This document shows positions 10,150 through 18,480 of a stretch of DNA of 64,000 nt, one piece after another. A program made the position numbers and the translations under genes. Numbering within the stretch: position 1 is the first letter of the stretch; every line of letters begins with the position of its first letter. The DNA is from Bradyrhizobium sp. DOA9. Its GTDB lineage: Bacteria; Pseudomonadota; Alphaproteobacteria; Rhizobiales; Xanthobacteraceae. The stretch is taken from positions 3,833,725-3,897,724 of the forward strand of contig NZ_DF820425.1 of the NCBI RefSeq assembly GCF_000617845.2, in the 5' to 3' direction. The notes beneath the pieces are model-generated. The model was not told where the DNA came from. It did no database searches and saw nothing but the letters and a program-made list of their open reading frames with translations.

Positions 10150-11229
10150 TCACGCCGCCGCTTTCACAGCGCTTGGCGGCTCGCCCGCCCAGGCGCGTGC
10201 AATCAAGTCGCGAATGGCGCCACGCTCGAGCGGGCGCGGGTTCCAATAGGCATTGGTGACGGCGAGATCGGCCGCCTTGTCGATGCCGCTCTCGGGCATG
10301 CCGACGTCGCGCAGCGCGAGCTTTGCCCCCAGTTGCTTGGCGAGGTCGTAAAGTCCCTGCGATGCGTCGGCCGCGCCGATCGCGCGGGAGATGCGCGCCA
10401 TCGCATCGGGTACAGCCGGTGCATTGTAGGCCAGCGCGTGCGGCAGCACGATCGTATGCGTCTCGGCATGCGGCAGATCAAAAGTGCCGCCGAGCGTGTG
10501 ACAGAGCTTGTGATGCAGCGCCATGCCGACTGTGCCGAGGCAGACGCCGCACAGCCATGCACCATAGAGCGCCTCAGTGCGGGCCTCGCGATCGTCGCTC
10601 TTGGCGGCAATCGCGGGCAAAGCGCGCGCCAGCGCACGGATGCCTTCTTCCGCCATCAGCGACGTCACAGGATTGGCATCGCGGGCGTAGAGCGCCTCGA
10701 CCGCATGCGCGATCGCGTTGATGCCGGAGGTGGCGGCCAAGCTTGCCGGCAGCGTCAGCGTCAGGTCGACGTCGTAGATCACGGTCTCCGGCAGCACGGC
10801 CGCATCGCGCACCGTGGTCTTCAGCCCGTTCTCGGTCTGGCCGACGATCGGCGTCATCTCCGAGCCGGCATAGGTGGTGGGAATACAGAGCTGGTTGATC
10901 CCGGTGCGCAACGCCAGCGCCTTGCCGAGGCCCGTGGTCGAGCCGCCGCCGAGCGAGACGACGCAATCGGCCTCGCACGCCTTCATCGCCGCGAGCGCGC
11001 GTTCCGTGACCTCGACCGGCGTGTGCATGGTGGCGCCGGAAAAGATGCCGGCATAGAGCGGACCGAGCGCGGCCCCCAGGCTCTTGCCCTGCGCCTCCTG
11101 CTGCGGCGTCGTCAGCACCAGCGCACGCTTGCCGCCGAGCCGCTCGACCTCGGCCTTGGCACAGGCAAGCGTGCCGCTGCCGAACACGACGCGGCAGGGC
11201 AGGTTTTCAAAGGTGAACGAACCGATCAT
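10150..11229 (-). CDS. Maleylacetate reductase-like iron-containing alcohol dehydrogenase
   Basis: This 359-residue protein matches the iron-ADH superfamily branch that reduces maleylacetate to 3-oxoadipate. It has a dinucleotide-binding GGGSTTGLGKALAL motif, the conserved IPTTYAGSEMTPI, and the metal-binding histidines in HHKLCHTLGGTFDLPHAETH. The length is typical for maleylacetate reductases (about 350-360). Coexpression with a hydroxyquinol-type dioxygenase strongly supports this role. Its start overlaps the end of the Dabb gene by 4 bases. Confidence 0.88.
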   Translation of the reverse strand: MIGSFTFENLPCRVVFGSGTLACAKAEVERLGGKRALVLTTPQQEAQGKSLGAALGPLYAGIFSGATMHTPVEVTERALAAMKACEADCVVSLGGGSTTGLGKALALRTGINQLCIPTTYAGSEMTPIVGQTENGLKTTVRDAAVLPETVIYDVDLTLTLPASLAATSGINAIAHAVEALYARDANPVTSLMAEEGIRALARALPAIAAKSDDREARTEALYGAWLCGVCLGTVGMALHHKLCHTLGGTFDLPHAETHTIVLPHALAYNAPAVPDAMARISRAIGAADASQGLYDLAKQLGAKLALRDVGMPESGIDKAADLAVTNAYWNPRPLERGAIRDLIARAWAGEPPSAVKAAA

Positions 11230-11549
11230 GCGCCGGTCTCTTTGATGGGATAATCGACCTGGAAGCGCCCGATCCGCAAGTCGCCCAGTGCCTCACGCAC
11301 GCGCAGATGCTCCGGGTGCTTGGCATAGGCGGCGAGCGCGGCTTGGTCGGTGAATTCGGAGAACAGCACGACGTCGCAGGCGTAATCGACCCCGCTGACG
11401 TCCATGCCGACTTCGATATGGGTGAGGCCGTCGATCCGGCCCTTGAGGCCCTCGAACAGGGTCTTGACCTTGAGCCGGGCGGCGGAGCGCTCCGCAGGGG
11501 TCTCCCCGCGCAGCCGCCACATCACGATGTGCCTGATCGGGCCCGACAT
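11226..11549 (-). CDS. Dabb-domain (stress-responsive A/B barrel) protein
   Basis: This 107-residue protein is a dimeric alpha+beta barrel. It has the family marks IRHIVMWRL at the N-terminus, a central EVGMDVSG and DVVLFSEFTDQAALAAYAKH with the typical HP-H near the end. Such proteins often sit in aromatic-degradation operons and may act on reactive intermediates, but no reaction is established here. The start at 11549 is chosen because family similarity begins there and an AGGAAA site is 1-6 bases upstream. It is the first gene of the minus-strand operon. Confidence 0.8.
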   Translation of the reverse strand: MSGPIRHIVMWRLRGETPAERSAARLKVKTLFEGLKGRIDGLTHIEVGMDVSGVDYACDVVLFSEFTDQAALAAYAKHPEHLRVREALGDLRIGRFQVDYPIKETGA

Positions 11550-11656
11550 TTCCTGATTTCCTCGCCTGCGATTATGCGTTGTTGAGGCTATTTTGCCTTG
11601 CAGAAAACGGAAATAAAGGTCAAATTTTGTAAGTCTCTTTTCCTGTTTTTGCAAAA
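11550..11656. promoter_or_regulatory. Divergent promoter region between Dabb operon and LysR gene
   Basis: This 107-base AT-rich spacer separates two divergent genes, the classic position for LysR control. It contains TTTTTGCAAAAA, a perfect 12-base palindrome at 11646-11657 that ends on the first base of the LysR start codon, and a related imperfect dyad TTTTGC-CTT-GCAGAAAA at 11591-11607. Both contain the T-N-A dyad style of LysR boxes. Binding is inferred from position. Confidence 0.5.
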
Positions 11657-12580
11657 ATGGACCGGCTGCTCCAACTCGAAGTCTTCTCCAAAACCGCTGA
11701 GCTCGGCAGCCTGTCCAAGGCCGCCGAAATCCTGCGGATGTCGAACGCGGCCGCGAGCCGCCATCTCAGTGCGCTGGAGGAGCGGCTGGCGGTGCGGCTG
11801 ATCGAGCGCAATACGCGCCGGCAATGGCTGACCGAAGCCGGGCAGGAGCTGTTGCAGCGTTGCAGCACGCTCTTGAACGAGCTCGCCGAAGCCGAGGACG
11901 CCGTCTCCGACCGCGCGCTGTCGCCGAAAGGCATGCTGCGCGTGACGTCTTCGCTCTCCTTTGCGATGATCTATCTCGCGCCGATGCTGCCCGCCTTCCG
12001 CGCGCTCTATCCTGATCTCAGCGTGCAGATCATCAGCGCAAACCGCTATCTCGACTTCATCGAGGCCGGCATCGACGTTGCGATCCGCACGCGCGAGCAG
12101 GAGCCGGATTCAAACATCGTCGTCCGCCGCATCGGCCAGATGCACCGCGTGCTTGCGGCGGCTCCGTCCTATCTGGAGAAGCACGGCCGGCCCGAGCATC
12201 CCGCCGATCTCGCCCGTCACAACATGCTGATCTACAACCTCGCCAATGATCCCTATTCGCTGCGGCTGAGCCAGGGCAGCACGACGCAGACGATCCGGAT
12301 CGCGCCGACGCTCGACAGCAATGACGGCCAGATCATCTGTGGTGCAGCGCGGGCGGGGCTCGGCATCCTGATCCAGCCGCTCTATATCGTGCAGGGCGAT
12401 ATCGCGGCCGGCCGGCTGGTGTCTGTCCTCCGGGATTGGCAGCTGCCGTTGCTCACCATGAACATCGCCTATCAGAATCGCGTCAGGCTGCCCGCCAAGA
12501 TCAGGGTGTTCTCCGACTTCCTCGTCAGCTACATCCGGGACCATTCGGAGCCGGGGATCTGGATCGACGCGGCGAAGTGA
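11657..12580 (+). CDS. LysR-family transcriptional regulator
   Basis: This 307-residue protein has the N-terminal winged helix-turn-helix of the family (LQLEVFSKTAELGSLSKAAEILRMSNAAASRHLSALE, about residues 4-40, in two overlapping helices) and a C-terminal effector domain. Such proteins bind a dyad at a divergent promoter and respond to a pathway metabolite. It faces the catabolic operon across a 107-base spacer, so that operon is its probable target. Its start codon overlaps a perfect TTTTTGCAAAAA palindrome, suggesting negative autoregulation. Confidence 0.9.
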   Translation: MDRLLQLEVFSKTAELGSLSKAAEILRMSNAAASRHLSALEERLAVRLIERNTRRQWLTEAGQELLQRCSTLLNELAEAEDAVSDRALSPKGMLRVTSSLSFAMIYLAPMLPAFRALYPDLSVQIISANRYLDFIEAGIDVAIRTREQEPDSNIVVRRIGQMHRVLAAAPSYLEKHGRPEHPADLARHNMLIYNLANDPYSLRLSQGSTTQTIRIAPTLDSNDGQIICGAARAGLGILIQPLYIVQGDIAAGRLVSVLRDWQLPLLTMNIAYQNRVRLPAKIRVFSDFLVSYIRDHSEPGIWIDAAK

Positions 12581-12593
12581 GCGGGAAGCCTCC

Positions 12594-14039
12594 ATGTATC
12601 TCGGCATCGATCTCGGCACGTCGGCGGTCAAGACGGTTCTCGTCGACGACGACCAGCGCGTGATCGCGAGCGAGAGCCGGGCGCTCGCGACCGCCTCGCC
12701 GCAATCCGGCTATTCCGAGCAGGATCCGGCGCATTGGATCGATGCGGCCTTTGCCACGCTGGATGCCCTCAAGGCGACGCACGCCGGCGCACTGGCCGCG
12801 GTCGCAGGCATCGGGCTGTCCGGCCAGATGCATGGCGCCACGCTGCTCGATGCGAGCGCGAGGCCGCTGCGGCCCTGCATCCTCTGGAACGACGGACGAT
12901 CGGCCAACGAGTGCCGTGTCCTGGAGCAACGCTGGCCCGCCTTGCGCGCCGTGACGGGCAACAAGGCGATGCCGGGCTTCACCGCGCCAAAGCTGCTCTG
13001 GATCGCCACGCACGAGCCCGAGATCTTCGCGGCGACCAAACTCGTTCTGCTGCCAAAGGCCTATCTGAGACTGGTGCTGTCGGGCGAGGCCGTCGAGGAC
13101 GTCTCGGACGCCTCGGGATCCCTTTGGCTCGACGCGGCGCGCCGCGATTGGTCGGATGCAGCGCTGGCCGCGACCGGCCTGACACGCGAGCACATGCCGC
13201 GCCTTGTCGAGGGATGCGCACCCGCAACGACATTGCGCAACGAGCTCGCGCGGCGCTGGGGCATGAAGCGGCAGCCCGTGATCGCGGGCGGTGCGGGTGA
13301 CAACCCCGCGGGCGCCGTCGGCATCGGCGCAATCCGGCCGGGAGCCTCCTTCATATCATTGGGAACCTCGGGTGCGCTGATGGCTCCGACCGACAGGATC
13401 GCCGCCAATCCCGACCGCGTCGTGCACACGTTCTGCCATGCCATTCCCGGCATGTGGATTCAGGCCGGCGCGATCCTCTCGGCCGCCTCCTGCCTCGCCT
13501 GGCTCGCGCGCCTGTTCGGCGCCACCGAGACCGAGCTGCTGGCGCCGCTGGGAGCACGAGCGCGATCGCCGTCGCCCGTGAGCTTCCTGCCTTATCTCGC
13601 CGGCGAGCGGACGCCGCACGACGACCCCGTCGTGCGCGGCATGCTGGATGGTCTCAGCCACGGCACCGATCGCGGGACGATCGTGCAGGCGGTGCTCGAA
13701 GGTGTGGCCTTCGCGCTTGCCGATTGCCGCGATGCGCTCGCGGATGCCGGCATTGAGATTGCGGAAGCCGACGTGATCGGCGGCGGTTCACGCTCGGCCT
13801 TCTGGCTCTCGGTGCTGGCGAATGTGCTCAATGTTCCGGTTCATCGCTTCGCCGGAGGTGAGACCGGCGCCGCGTTCGGTGCGGCGAGATTGGGGCGGCT
13901 TGCTGTCAGCGGTGAGGCAATCGACGCCGTGTGCACACGTCCGCAGCGCATCGAGACATTCGAACCTGACGCCGGGCTGACCGATGCCTATGCCGAGCGG
14001 CTTCCCGCCTGGCGTGAACTGTATCGGCCGCGTCACTAG
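12594..14039 (+). CDS. xylB: Xylulokinase (FGGY carbohydrate kinase)
   Basis: This 481-residue FGGY-family kinase starts MYLGIDLGTSAVKTVLVDDD, the N-terminal phosphate-binding loop. It has the xylulokinase-like WIDAAFATLDAL, GLSGQMHGATLLD and ILWNDGRS segments, plus the C-terminal ATP-binding GGGSRSAFWLSVLA. Xylulokinases phosphorylate D-xylulose to D-xylulose 5-phosphate, and the length is standard. It lies 13 bases after the LysR gene and ahead of a CUT2 sugar importer, so a pentose or polyol substrate is likely. Confidence 0.88.
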   Translation: MYLGIDLGTSAVKTVLVDDDQRVIASESRALATASPQSGYSEQDPAHWIDAAFATLDALKATHAGALAAVAGIGLSGQMHGATLLDASARPLRPCILWNDGRSANECRVLEQRWPALRAVTGNKAMPGFTAPKLLWIATHEPEIFAATKLVLLPKAYLRLVLSGEAVEDVSDASGSLWLDAARRDWSDAALAATGLTREHMPRLVEGCAPATTLRNELARRWGMKRQPVIAGGAGDNPAGAVGIGAIRPGASFISLGTSGALMAPTDRIAANPDRVVHTFCHAIPGMWIQAGAILSAASCLAWLARLFGATETELLAPLGARARSPSPVSFLPYLAGERTPHDDPVVRGMLDGLSHGTDRGTIVQAVLEGVAFALADCRDALADAGIEIAEADVIGGGSRSAFWLSVLANVLNVPVHRFAGGETGAAFGAARLGRLAVSGEAIDAVCTRPQRIETFEPDAGLTDAYAERLPAWRELYRPRH

Positions 14040-14169
14040 CATCGCTTCGATTTGAGCATTTCCGTCTGTTCGCTGTTGCCCTGTGCCGCGGCCTTTTGTT
14101 TAATGCGCGAACCGCGCTGGCAGAACATCGAGACGCGGGTGGGAAACGCATTGTGCGCCGGGAGGCACG

Positions 14170-15693
14170 ATGAACGATCCGATCCTCGAGATGCGCGGGG
14201 TCTCGAAGACCTTCTTCGGCATCAAGGCGCTGCGGGCCGTCGATCTCACCGTCTATCCCGGTGAAATTCACGCCCTGATGGGCGAGAACGGCGCCGGCAA
14301 GTCGACTCTCATGAAGATCCTGTCCGGCGCCTACCGGCCTGACCCGGGCGGCGAGATCCACATCGAGGGCAGGGCGGTGCGGATCGAAGGCCCGCTCGGC
14401 GGCCGCGCGGCGGGCATCTCCATTATCTATCAGGAGCTGTCGCTGGCTCCGAATCTCAGCGTTGCCGAGAACATCTATCTGGGACGCGAGGTCTCGCGCT
14501 CGGGCTTGCTGGCGCACGGCGCCATGCGCGAGGGCGTCGGCCCGATCCTGAAGCGCCTCGGCGCGGACTTCCTGCCCTCGACGCTGGTGGCGCATCTGTC
14601 CATGGGCCAGCGGCAGCTGGTCGAGATCGCGCGTGCGCTGCACGTCAGGTCGAAAATTCTCATCATGGACGAGCCGACCACCTCGTTGTCGGCCGCCGAA
14701 AGCGAGCGGCTGTTCGCACTGATCCGCCAGCTTCGCGCCGAGGGGCTTGCCATCATCTACATCTCGCATCGCATGGATGAAGTCTACGCGCTCGGCGATC
14801 GCGTCACCGTGCTGCGCGACGGTCGCCTGGTCGGCTCGCTTGACAAGCCCGAGATCCGCGCCGACACCATCGTGCGGCTGATGGTCGGCCGCGACGTCTC
14901 CTCATTCTACAAGAAGGACCATGATCCGAAGGCGGGGCGGGGGCATCCCGTGCTCGCGGCGATCGACATGGCCGATGGCGGACGCGTCAAGGGCTGTTCG
15001 CTCACCGTGCATGCGGGTGAGGTGGTCGGCCTCGCCGGCCTGATCGGCGCCGGTCGCACCGAGCTTGCGCATCTCATCATCGGTGCGTCGCCGAAAATCT
15101 CCGGCCGGCTCGAGCTGGAGGGGCGTCCGGTCGAGATCCGCACGCCGGGCGAGGCGCTCGAGGCCGGTATCGCCTATCTGACGGAAGACAGGAAGGCGCT
15201 CGGCCTGTTTCTCGACATGTCGTGTCTGGACAACATCAACCTCGCCGTGCTCGGCCGCGACGCGAAGCTCGGCTGGATTCTGGACCGCGACAAGGCCCGC
15301 GAGCGCGCCGACCGCGCCTTTGCAGGCCTCAGCATCCGCGCCGCCAATGTCGGCGTTCCCGCCGGCGGCCTGTCAGGCGGCAACCAGCAGAAGGTGCTGC
15401 TCTCCCGGCTGCTTGCCATCGCACCGAAGGTCCTGATCCTCGACGAGCCGACGCGCGGCGTCGATGTCGGCGCCAAGTCGGAAATCTATTCGATCATCGA
15501 CAATCTCGCCAAGGCCGGCACGGCGATCCTCGTCATCTCGTCCGATCTGCCCGAGATCATCGGCATCTGCGACCGCGTCGTCGTCATGCGTGCGGGGCAC
15601 ATCGCCGGCGAGGTCAGCCGCGGACCGAATTCGCCGCTGGCGCAGGAAGACATCATGGGGCTTGCCACGGGGATGGAGCATCTCGATGCCTGA
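14170..15693 (+). CDS. Sugar ABC transporter ATPase, duplicated domain (second CUT2 system)
   Basis: This 507-residue tandem ABC protein has a first Walker A at GENGAGKST (residues about 38-46), HLSMGQRQLVEIA as its signature region and LIMDEPTTSLS as Walker B. The second half has GLIGAGRTE, GLSGGNQQKVLL and LILDEPTRGVD. It drives a ribose/xylose-type importer whose permease overlaps its 3' end by 8 bases. An AGGCACG stretch is 2-8 bases upstream of the start. Confidence 0.92.
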   Translation: MNDPILEMRGVSKTFFGIKALRAVDLTVYPGEIHALMGENGAGKSTLMKILSGAYRPDPGGEIHIEGRAVRIEGPLGGRAAGISIIYQELSLAPNLSVAENIYLGREVSRSGLLAHGAMREGVGPILKRLGADFLPSTLVAHLSMGQRQLVEIARALHVRSKILIMDEPTTSLSAAESERLFALIRQLRAEGLAIIYISHRMDEVYALGDRVTVLRDGRLVGSLDKPEIRADTIVRLMVGRDVSSFYKKDHDPKAGRGHPVLAAIDMADGGRVKGCSLTVHAGEVVGLAGLIGAGRTELAHLIIGASPKISGRLELEGRPVEIRTPGEALEAGIAYLTEDRKALGLFLDMSCLDNINLAVLGRDAKLGWILDRDKARERADRAFAGLSIRAANVGVPAGGLSGGNQQKVLLSRLLAIAPKVLILDEPTRGVDVGAKSEIYSIIDNLAKAGTAILVISSDLPEIIGICDRVVVMRAGHIAGEVSRGPNSPLAQEDIMGLATGMEHLDA

Positions 15694-16726
15694 CAAGGGT
15701 GCGGTGGGGGCGAAGCCGGCATCGACCCCGACCAACGGCGCTGCCGCGGAAACCAGACGCCAGCGGATGCGGATGCTGATCAGCGCGCTGGGCATGTTGC
15801 CGGTGCTGCTGATCCTCTGCATCGGCTTCAACGTGCTGTCGGAAGGCCGCTTCTTCACCGGACAGAATCTCGGCATCGTATTGCAGCAGGCCGCGGTGAA
15901 CACCGTGCTCGCCGCCGGCATGACCTTCGTCATCCTCACCGGCGGCATCGACCTGTCGGTCGGCTCGATCCTGGCGGCCTCCGCGATGGCGGGATTGACG
16001 CTCTCCAAGGTGCCGGAGCTCGGGATGCTGTGGCTGCCGGCCTCGCTGCTCACCGGCCTCGTCTTCGGCATCGTCAACGGCGCGCTGATTGCGCTGCTTC
16101 GCCTGCCGCCTTTCATCGTCACGCTCGGCTCGCTCACCGCGGTGCGCGGCCTGGCGCGGCTGCTCGGGGCCGACACTACCGTGTTCAATCCCTCCATTCC
16201 CTATGCCTTCATCGGCAACGGGTCGCTGACCCTCGTTCCCGGCGTTGCGTCGATCCCGTGGCTCTCGGTAATCGCCTTGCTGGTCATTCTCGTCTCCTGG
16301 CTGGTGCTGCGCCGGACCGTGCTCGGCGTGCATATCTATGCCGTGGGCGGAAACGAGAGTGCAGCGCGGCTTGCCGGCATCAAGGTCTGGGCCGTCCTGA
16401 TCTTCGTCTACGGCATCTCCGGACTTTTCGCCGGGCTCGGCGGCGCGATGCAGGCGGCGCGGCTCTATGCGGCCAACGGCCTCCAGCTCGGCCAGTCCTA
16501 CGAGCTCGATGCGATCACCGCCGTGATCCTCGGCGGCACCTCCTTCGTCGGCGGCATCGGTTCGATCTGGGGCACGCTTGTCGGTGCGCTGATCATTGCC
16601 GTGCTGTCCAACGGCCTCATCCTCATCGGCGTTTCCGACATCTGGCAATACGTGATCAAGGGCCTCGTGATCATCGGCGCCGTGGCGCTGGACCGCTACC
16701 GGCTGCAAGGCTCCGCGAGGACTTGA
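15686..16726 (+). CDS. Sugar ABC transporter permease (second CUT2 system)
   Basis: This 346-residue RbsC-like permease has the hallmark loops LTGGIDLSVGSILAASA, LLRLPPFIVTLGSLTAVRG and ITAVILGGTSFVGGIGSIWG, with a hydrophobic profile of eight to ten membrane segments after a polar N-terminus of about 35 residues. The start at 15686 is chosen because it overlaps the ATPase gene by only 8 bases and is preceded by GGATGGAG. It probably works as a homodimer, since there is no second permease gene. Confidence 0.9.
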   Translation: MPDKGAVGAKPASTPTNGAAAETRRQRMRMLISALGMLPVLLILCIGFNVLSEGRFFTGQNLGIVLQQAAVNTVLAAGMTFVILTGGIDLSVGSILAASAMAGLTLSKVPELGMLWLPASLLTGLVFGIVNGALIALLRLPPFIVTLGSLTAVRGLARLLGADTTVFNPSIPYAFIGNGSLTLVPGVASIPWLSVIALLVILVSWLVLRRTVLGVHIYAVGGNESAARLAGIKVWAVLIFVYGISGLFAGLGGAMQAARLYAANGLQLGQSYELDAITAVILGGTSFVGGIGSIWGTLVGALIIAVLSNGLILIGVSDIWQYVIKGLVIIGAVALDRYRLQGSART

Positions 16727-16824
16727 GGCTTGGCGCGCGGCGATGTGCGCATGGCTTGAGAGGAGATTCCGTTGCGGCAACTGGTCTGCCGCGCGGGGAC
16801 GAAGACAGACCAGGGAGGAAGACC

Positions 16825-17772
16825 ATGTTGAAGACGATTATGCTCACTGGGGCCGCCATGGCGCTTGCCCTGACCACCGCACCAGCCTCCGCCAAGGAGC
16901 TCAAGTCGATCGGCGTCTCGCTGGGATCGATGGGCAACCCGTTCTTCGTCGCGCTGGCGAAGGGCGCCGAGTTCGAGGCCAAGAAGACCAATCCCAACGT
17001 GAAGATCACGGCGGTCGGCTTCGAATACGACCTCGGCAAGCAGGTCACCCAGATCGACAACTTCATCGCCGCCGGCGTCGACCTGATCCTGCTCAATCCC
17101 GGCGATCCCAAGGCGATCGGGCCGGCCATCAAGAAGGCGCAGGCCGCTGGCATCGTCGTCGTCGCGGTCGACACCGCGGCCGAGGGTGCCGATGCCACCG
17201 TGACCACGAACAACGTGCAGGCCGGCGAGATCTCCTGCCAGTACATCGTCGACAAATTGGGCGGCAAGGGCGACGTCATCATCGAGAACGGGCCGCAGGT
17301 CTCCGCCGTGATCGACCGTGTGGTCGGCTGCAAGAACGTGCTCGCGAAGAATCCCGGCATCAAGGTGTTGTCGAGCGACCAGGACGGCAAGGGCTCGCGC
17401 GAGGGCGGCCTCACCGTCGCGCAGGGCTATCTGACCCGCTTCCCCAAGATCGACGCCATCTTCGCCATCAACGATCCGCAGGCGATCGGCACCGACCTTG
17501 CGGCGCGCCAGCAGAACCGCACGGGCATCGTCATCACCGCCGTCGACGGCGCGCCCGATATCGAGGCGGCGCTGAAAGATCCGCAATCGCCGCAGATCCA
17601 GGCCTCAGCGTCGCAGGACCCGTTCTTCATGGCGCGGCGGGCCGTGCAGGTCGGTGTCGGCATTCTCAACGGCCAGAAGCCGGCGTCGACCGTCGAGCTG
17701 CTGCCGTCCAAGCTCGTGACCAGGGACAACGTCGCCCAGTACAAGGGCTGGACCTCGGATCGTTCCCAGTAA
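16825..17772 (+). CDS. Periplasmic sugar-binding protein (second CUT2 system)
   Basis: This 315-residue ribose-type binding protein has a signal peptide (MLKTIMLTGAAMALALTTAPASA, cleavage near residue 23-24) and a mature start LKSIGVSLGSMGNPFFVALAKG. The hinge segments IDAIFAINDPQAIGTDLA and VITAVDGAPDIEAAL are typical. A strong GGGAGGAA site lies 6-13 bases upstream of the ATG at 16825. It is the last transport gene of the importer operon, and a hairpin follows it. Confidence 0.9.
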   Translation: MLKTIMLTGAAMALALTTAPASAKELKSIGVSLGSMGNPFFVALAKGAEFEAKKTNPNVKITAVGFEYDLGKQVTQIDNFIAAGVDLILLNPGDPKAIGPAIKKAQAAGIVVVAVDTAAEGADATVTTNNVQAGEISCQYIVDKLGGKGDVIIENGPQVSAVIDRVVGCKNVLAKNPGIKVLSSDQDGKGSREGGLTVAQGYLTRFPKIDAIFAINDPQAIGTDLAARQQNRTGIVITAVDGAPDIEAALKDPQSPQIQASASQDPFFMARRAVQVGVGILNGQKPASTVELLPSKLVTRDNVAQYKGWTSDRSQ

Positions 17773-17815
17773 GGCATCGTCCGCTGCTGGAGGCGCTCGA
17801 ACCATGAGAGATGAC

Positions 17816-17839
17816 GGGCGGCGCTCGATCGCGCCGCCC
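17816..17839 (+). terminator. Terminator-like hairpin after the second sugar importer
   Basis: GGGCGGCGC at 17816-17824 pairs perfectly with GCGCCGCCC at 17831-17839 around a 6-base loop, 43 bases after the binding-protein stop. No T-run follows. Confidence 0.45.
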
Positions 17840-17878
17840 GCCGCCGATACCCAGCGCGCTGACCGGTAGTACGCAGCG

Positions 17879-18400
17879 ATGCCTGTGCTAGCTTTCCACG
17901 ATCTCGATCGGTCGATTCGGAAAGCAGATCCGGTGAAGTCCAGGACGTCAGGCACGGCGTGGCGGCATGCCAATATCGGCCGCCTGCTCAACAACGCGGT
18001 GCGGCGCTTCGAAGGCCGTGTGCTCGAATTGATGAGCGAGCGGGGCCACGACGAGACGCGCATCGCCCATATCAGCCTCACGCGCAATCTCGACGTGGAG
18101 GGGACGCGGCTCACCGAGCTCGCCCGCCGCGCCTCCATGAGCAAGCAGGCGATGGGCGAGCTGGTCGATCAATGCGCCGCGCGCGGCCTCGTCGATCGCA
18201 TCGCCGACCCGACCGACCGCCGCGCGCGCATCGTCATGTTCACGCCCAGGGGACGCAAATGGCTCGATGCGTTCCGCGATGCCGTCGACATTGCCGAGCG
18301 GGAGATGCGCGCCGAGCTCGGCAAGGCCACGATGGACGCGATCCTGAAGGGCCTCGCGGTCTATGGCACCGAGTTCGACACGCTCGACGATCCCAAATAG
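17879..18400 (+). CDS. MarR-family transcriptional regulator
   Basis: This 173-residue protein carries a MarR winged helix-turn-helix: LTELARRASMSKQAMGELVD is the recognition region and RIADPTDRRARIVMFTPRG is the wing. The N-terminal 25 residues are polar and a later start is possible. It lies between a sugar importer and a flavin monooxygenase gene on the same strand. A 12-base palindrome-like GGTCA-GG-TGACC directly follows in the gap before the monooxygenase gene, so that gene is the more likely target. Confidence 0.85.
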   Translation: MPVLAFHDLDRSIRKADPVKSRTSGTAWRHANIGRLLNNAVRRFEGRVLELMSERGHDETRIAHISLTRNLDVEGTRLTELARRASMSKQAMGELVDQCAARGLVDRIADPTDRRARIVMFTPRGRKWLDAFRDAVDIAEREMRAELGKATMDAILKGLAVYGTEFDTLDDPK

Positions 18401-18419
18401 TCAGGTAGCTTGACGATAT

Positions 18420-18431
18420 GGTCAGGTGACC
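18420..18431. promoter_or_regulatory. Possible MarR operator upstream of the monooxygenase gene
   Basis: GGTCA-GG-TGACC is a perfect dyad 49 bases ahead of the monooxygenase start and 19 bases after the MarR stop. A GTCAGGT repeat also occurs 21 bases upstream. Assignment to the adjacent MarR protein rests on position alone. Confidence 0.3.
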
Positions 18432-18480
18432 TTACCATGCAAGATGGTTGCTGGTGGGGGGAAGCGTCTTGGAAACGTGT

